Assembly: GCA_026874595.1 (NCBI GenBank)
Contig: CM049316.1
Coordinates: 54,817,676-54,881,675, forward strand
Direction: 5' to 3'
Origin: Sipunculus nudus
Lineage: Eukaryota > Annelida > Sipuncula > Golfingiida > Sipunculidae
Length of the DNA stretch: 64,000 bases
The position numbers and the translations under genes are program-made. This document shows, one piece after another, positions 58,861 to 64,000 of the stretch; the stretch's first letter is position 1; every line of letters begins with the position of its first letter. The notes under the pieces were generated by a model that saw only the letters and a list, made by a program, of their open reading frames with translations, ran no database searches and had not been told where the DNA came from.

Positions 58861-59553
58861 TCCGTTGCTAGTTATTATATCGCTTCGGTGAACATTAGCC
58901 ACTCGATCTTATAACTCATATGCTTTGGTAATTCACTTAAAAAGATTTACAGGCCAATTACTAATGCCATCTACTGCCATTCTACTATGTGTTCTATGAC
59001 ATAAACATTCACACGAAATGTACGTACCTTGGTATGTCCAGGAATCTAGAACTTCTGGAATTGGATGGTCTTCTTCATCTTCTCTCATCTTAATCTATCT
59101 ACCTAACTATTTTATGTGTGGCAGTTTATTTCAAAATTTTGAAGAAAAAAACATGCCAAAAATGCAGGTTCAAACACTGCTTGTTAATATTTAAGATGTA
59201 TTATTTTCCCCACAGATCATAGAAAACAAAAAAGTAATTTAAGTTTTAAATAACCAAAATTGCCAAAAGATCTGTCCTTAACATTATACTTGCCGTCTAA
59301 TAGTTAAACGTGATAAACAGGAAGCTAGAAGGGTCGCGTCAGGCTACTAAGCTTCGCCTTATGTCGATTATCCTTTAGCCCCTTAACACTTCTAAATTAC
59401 TTAACCTAGTGCTGACAAGATGTAGGCCAGTGGCCAACGTCTGCCTCGTTCAAGCACAAGCAGAAGAGAGGGATGGCCTGAACATTTCCGGCTGTAGGCC
59501 AACCTACTTCACAATAAGGGTGGCCTTTTATTGGATCAGTCCAAATACTGATA
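58861..59553. other. No gene recognised
   Basis: Unmatched sequence between the satellite block and the hAT-like element. Nothing is assigned. Confidence 0.4.
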
Positions 59554-59561
59554 GCTGAGGG

Positions 59562-61007
59562 CAGGGTTGGGATAATTGTATTGTATAATTGTAATTCCCT
59601 GTAATCTGTCATAAATTTTCAAGTAATTGAATGTAATTTATAATTGAACAAAATTCAATTACAAGTAACTGTAATTGTAATAATTACACGGGTCAAAATA
59701 GATGTAATTTTCAATACTTTTCCATTACTTTCCAATTACTTTCCAAAGGCTGGAACATACTCATACCGATCTGGTTACATCAGTGTATCTGCTAATTAGC
59801 TGACACTGAGAGAGTCACAGGAACAAAAGAGGCTAATGATTGGGGAAGGCTGATATCAGGATTACTTCACGTCTGTGGCCCATGAGGTAAATAGAGATAG
59901 GCATCAAGATAGCAGGGCTGTCTCAGTTGGCTGGCTGTAACATTTGAACAGACTCCACTGTTTCCTGTGCCCAGAGACTCTGGGCATGGTATACTGGTTT
60001 TACTATCTGTCATACCAAGGAGTTTACACTGTTTTCCCTGTAAACTCCTTGGTCATACATAATTAAGAAGCTAAACATGGTGAATGCACTGGATTTCATT
60101 ACCTTTTCCCATGAATATTTTCATTACATCAAATTGTAATATATATTCAGCCTGAATATATTTATATGAATTATTCACATGAAATGTTTGCAATAATGAG
60201 TTTAGTGAAATCACATTGTAATTAAACTTCCAGTATTTATGAAATAACTTAAATCAGCATTGACAGTAAAGACATTAGGATTAATGAGTTGATAAATGTG
60301 TAGGGTAACTGTTTAGGATTAAGGTAGTCGCAAAAAAAGTTTTTTTTCCATCATCAAAGGTTTGAACCAACAATTATTTCCACATGTGCTCCAACTTGCA
60401 CGTGCCAGTGTTATCCAGAAGCAGGACATTTTTTCCAATGAAAAAATAATATGTGATAAAAGAATATTAGATGATTTTTTTTTTGCACAAATGACTTCAA
60501 GATAATATGTTTAAAATATAGTTTACCCATATATGCTTTGAGATATTTCTATTTTGTGTCAAAACACTAATTCAGCAAATGTTTCAATGCCTGATATTAT
60601 AAAAAAATACACACAATGTTCATATATGATGATGACAGCCGGTTTTGCCATTCAATAAGAGTAGTTTAAATTTGAACATTATGTAATGATATATTATCAT
60701 TAGTATAGCTGTTGTGCACTTTATTATATGAAACCAGACTGGATATTTTTTGTTTGCAGTTTTTCCTTTTATATATTTTTTCAGTTGGCCTTTCTACCAT
60801 GAATGATACTTTATATGAAACCATGCCTCTTTATATTATATTTTTTAATAAAGTAATTGAAAGTTATTAATTACTTTAAAAAAATAATCGTAATTTAATC
60901 ATAACTTTCTTAAATTTAAATAATTTGTAATATTAATTGTTATTGTGATTTATGGAAGTAATTGAAAATATAATGATTAATTGTCAATGTAATTGGCCCC
61001 AACCATG
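59562..61007. mobile_element. hAT-like non-autonomous DNA transposon
   Basis: The 8-bp target duplication GCTGAGGG stands at 59554-59561 and 61008-61015. The ends are CAGGGTTGGG and the complement of CATGGTTGGGG, an imperfect inverted repeat, followed inside by many GTAATT/AATTAC words on both sides (59570-59750 and 60840-60995). An 8-bp duplication with CA-ends and such subterminal repeats is characteristic of hAT elements. The 1.4-kb interior shows no transposase. Confidence 0.8.
60015..60052. other. Perfect 14-bp inverted repeat inside the hAT-like element
   Basis: CCAAGGAGTTTACA at 60015-60028 is followed after 10 nt by its exact complement at 60039-60052. It would form a strong stem-loop in single-stranded DNA or RNA. 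Confidence 0.85.
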
Positions 61008-61017
61008 GCTGAGGGGT

Positions 61018-61230
61018 ATTAGGCCTTATGTCTTACACCGTCATTGATATGTTTTGCTGTCCTCCAAGCGGAGCTTTTTTATGGTGGTCCGAAGGTCTCA
61101 TCCGCGTGGGCCACCATACTTTTTAGAGACAAATTTGTCGTGTGTTAAAAGCGGGGACCTCTGACACACGCACACTTAAGCCCGTTCCTACCTACATTAG
61201 TCATTATCATGATGTCTTTCAAGCAGGGAA
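61018..61230 (+). repeat. Second block of the 97-bp satellite
   Basis: Two further units with 'cctccaagcggagctttttt', 'gtcgtgtgtt' and 'gcggggacctctgacacac', diverged from those at 58590-58860. Between the two units is an extra 'tggtggtccgaag...gtgggccaccata' stretch. Confidence 0.65.
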
Positions 61231-61995
61231 CCCCTTGACCCTCTGACCTCAAAATCAATAGGGTACTTCATCTGTGGGTGGGTGAACCATATGTGAAGGT
61301 TGAAGGTTTTGGTCAAATGGCTTGGCTTAAAATCGGTCGACAAGCCAAATTCCTGACGGACGGACACACGGACGGACTTGGTCAGAAATGGAGGCGTTCT
61401 TGGCACTACGTCCCTTCCTTCAACTTCCTTGCGAGGGGATAATAAGGCGAAGATCACTTCATATCTATAATTTGAATAGGGTCGGCCCTCTCACCCATAC
61501 TTATGCATGGACATTCAGAACCTTAAAGAAATCTAAATCGAAATCTATTTTTTAGCTTTAGTTTCCTTAGTTAGAGCCGGGGAAGAGCAACGGTCTTCTT
61601 TACGCATGGCTTCACCCTTAATTTTCTTACCACCATTAATGGTTGCTGCTGCCATTTAATTATTTTCACTTTGCGAGCATACCTAAAGGATGACTGGAAA
61701 TTGATCCTTCCATAATAATTTGCATTATGGGCTTGAAGACCTGATAGCGGCAAATAAGTATTGATTAGGAATAATTCATTGAGGCATAATACATGTAATC
61801 TGATATGTACATGGTCAAATTAGCTTAATTAAACATATAAGCAGTGGGGACAAGAACATGATGCTTCCATATGTCCTATGTATTATAATGCGAAGTTCTG
61901 ACTTCATGCATGTGCATAATAGATTCCCCATAAGATAGAGTTTTAGAGTAACTTATTCTGACCAGGAGATAAACCAACTCCTAAAAAGATATACA
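61231..61995. other. Repeat fragment with ACGGACGG tract, otherwise nothing
   Basis: 61230-61460 contains 'ttcctgacggacggaca' and 'cttccttgcgaggggataataa', the style of an element 3' end, but no partner end is present. The remainder is unassigned. Confidence 0.4.
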
Positions 61996-63909
61996 ATTCG
62001 CTATATTACGACCATCCCGCTAACATGATGACTTCGCTATATTACGATCACCACGCTAACATGATGACTTCGCCATATAACGACCAACCCGCTAAAATGA
62101 TGACTTCGCTATATTATGACGACCCCAGCCAAAATGATGACTTCGCAATATTACGACCAACACACTTACATGATGACTTCGCTATATACGACCACCACGC
62201 TAACATGATGTCTTCGTAATATTACGACCACCACGCTAACATGATGACTTCGTAATATTACGACCACCACGCTAACATGATGACTTCGTAATGTTACGAC
62301 CACCACGCTAACATGATGACTTCGTAATATTACGACCACCCCGCTAACATGATGACTTCGCTATATTACGACCACGCCGCTAACAAGATGACTTCGTAAT
62401 ATTACGACCACCACGCTAACATGATGACTTCGTAATATTACGACCACCACGCTAACAAGATGACTTCGTAATATTACGACCACCACGCTAACATGATGAC
62501 TTCGTAATATTACGACCACCACGCTAACATGATGACTTCGTAATATTACGACCACCCCAGCCAAAATGATGACTTCGCAATATTGCGACCAACACACTTA
62601 CATGATGACTTCGCTGTATTACGACCATATCGCTAACATGATGACTTCGCTATATTACGACCACCACGCTAACATGATGACTTCGCTGTATCACGACCAT
62701 ATCGCTGACATGATGACTTCGCTATATTACGACCACCCCGCTAACATGATGACTTCGCTATATTACGACCACCCCGCTAAAATGTTGACTTCGCTATATA
62801 ACGACCAACACACTTACATGATGACTTCGCTGTATCACGACCATATCGCTAACATGATGACTTCGCTATGTTACGACCACCACGCTAACATGATGACTTC
62901 GTAATATTACGACCACCACGCTAACATGATGACTTCGTAATATTACGACCACCACGCTAACATGATGACTTCGTAATATTACGACCACCCCAGCCAAAAT
63001 GATGACTTCGCAATATTGCGACCAACACACTTACATGATGACTTCGCTGTATTACGACCATATCGCTAACATGATGACTTCGCTATATTACGACCACCAC
63101 GCTAACATGATGACTTCGCTGTATCACGACCATATCGCTAACATGATGACTTCGCTATATTACGACCATCCCGCTAACATGATGACTTCGCTATATTACG
63201 ACCACCCCGCTAAAATGATGACTTCGCTATATAACGACCAACACACTTACATGATGACTTCGCTGTATCACGACCATATCGCTAACATGATGACTTCGCT
63301 ATGTTACGACCACCACGCTAACATGATGACTTCGTAATATTACGACCACCACGCTAACATGATGACTTCGTAATATTACGACCACCACGCTAACATGATG
63401 ACTTCGTAATATTACGACCAACCCGCTTACATGATGACTTCGTAATATTACGACCACCACGCTAACATGATGACTCTGTAATATTACGACCACCACGCTT
63501 ACATGATGACTTCGAAATATTACGACCATCCCGCTAACACGATGACTTCGTAATATTACGACCACCCGGCTAACATGATGACTTCGTAATATTAAGACCA
63601 CCCCGCTAACATGATGACTTCGTAATATTACGACCAATACGCAAACATGATGACTTCGCTATATTACGACCACCACTCTAACATGATGACTTCGTAAAAT
63701 TACGACCACCACGCTAACATGATGACTTCGTAATATTACGACCACCACGCTAACATGATGACTTCGTAATATTACGACCACCACGCTTACATGATGACTT
63801 CGCTATATTACGACGACCACGCTAACATGATGACTTCGCTATATAACGACCACCCCGCTAACATGATGACTTCGCTATATTACGACCACCACGCTAACAT
63901 GATGACTTC
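61996..63909. repeat. 36-bp minisatellite, about 53 units
   Basis: The unit is TTCGNNATATTACGACCAC followed by CACGCTAACATGATGAC (36 bp, a multiple of three). Two main variants differ at TCG-CTA-TATTAC versus TCG-TAA-TATTAC. In the first, one plus-strand frame is open and reads MMTSLYYDHHAN per unit; in the second that frame has a stop, while a minus-strand frame (VVVILRSHHVSV) is open. 62566-62904 and 62999-63337 are near-identical at a distance of 433 bp, a higher-order repeat of twelve units plus one base. I take it to be non-coding. Confidence 0.92.
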
Positions 63910-64000
63910 AATCATCAAATTTGTTATTTCTCAAGAAAGTTTAATGCAAACCAGAAAAACTACTGCACTTTTGGGTTTGATTTTGGCATTGCACAATTTG

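Noticed and set aside
61996-63909. Possible CRISPR array
   Set aside because: The units are directly adjacent with no unique spacers, and the setting is eukaryotic; it is a minisatellite.

Overview
This is an AT-rich, gene-poor eukaryotic window with no convincing intact host protein-coding gene. Nearly everything recognisable is transposon-derived or tandemly repeated. Two abundant interspersed families share a design: a 5' AACAAG start with a small palindrome, tandem core repeats in the middle, and a 3' GCTAAAA end with a matching subterminal inverted repeat. That design, together with the non-LTR and gypsy-type retrotransposon relics and many short satellites, resembles bivalve or other lophotrochozoan intergenic DNA. 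This assignment is inference from repeat style, not from a marker gene.

Layout. 247-1464: pogo/Tc1-like element with 12-bp inverted ends and TA target sites. 1467-4250: featureless. 4250-10213: two copies of family B, the second with both ends (6537-10213). 10214-14254: fragments, a 180-bp tandem array ending in a strong hairpin, and an 801-bp tandem duplication. 15941-20290: family C element plus a second partial copy. 20291-24000: mostly unique, with two weak coding candidates. 24000-31999: short tandem arrays and more family B/C copies. 32000-39275: a third family C copy split by two nested family B insertions; the copy at 15941 serves as the empty site for both. 39296-43640: GA-rich and trinucleotide repeats. 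43640-50727: a structurally complete but mutated LTR retrotransposon on the minus strand. 50893-51500: LINE reverse-transcriptase relic. 51693-55115: a tandem pair of repeats, the second carrying two extra coding-like segments. 55608-56600: a tRNA-like sequence in inverted repeats and a related solo LTR. 58590-61230: a 97-bp satellite in two blocks with a hAT-like element (8-bp target duplication) between them. 61996-63909: a 36-bp minisatellite of about 53 units.

The most informative object is the LTR retrotransposon. Read on the minus strand its order is LTR, proline-tRNA-like primer site, gag (SCAN-like region and CCHC knuckle), protease, integrase (H2C2, DD35E, GPY/F), reverse transcriptase, RNase H, polypurine tract, LTR. 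Integrase lies upstream of reverse transcriptase, the order of Ty1/copia, although every domain is Ty3/gypsy-like. This is the organisation of the unusual Gmr1-like group, first described from deuterostomes. The copy is dead (several frameshifts and stops, mutated protease and zinc-finger residues) and has itself been invaded by a 569-bp sequence with a 17-bp target duplication.
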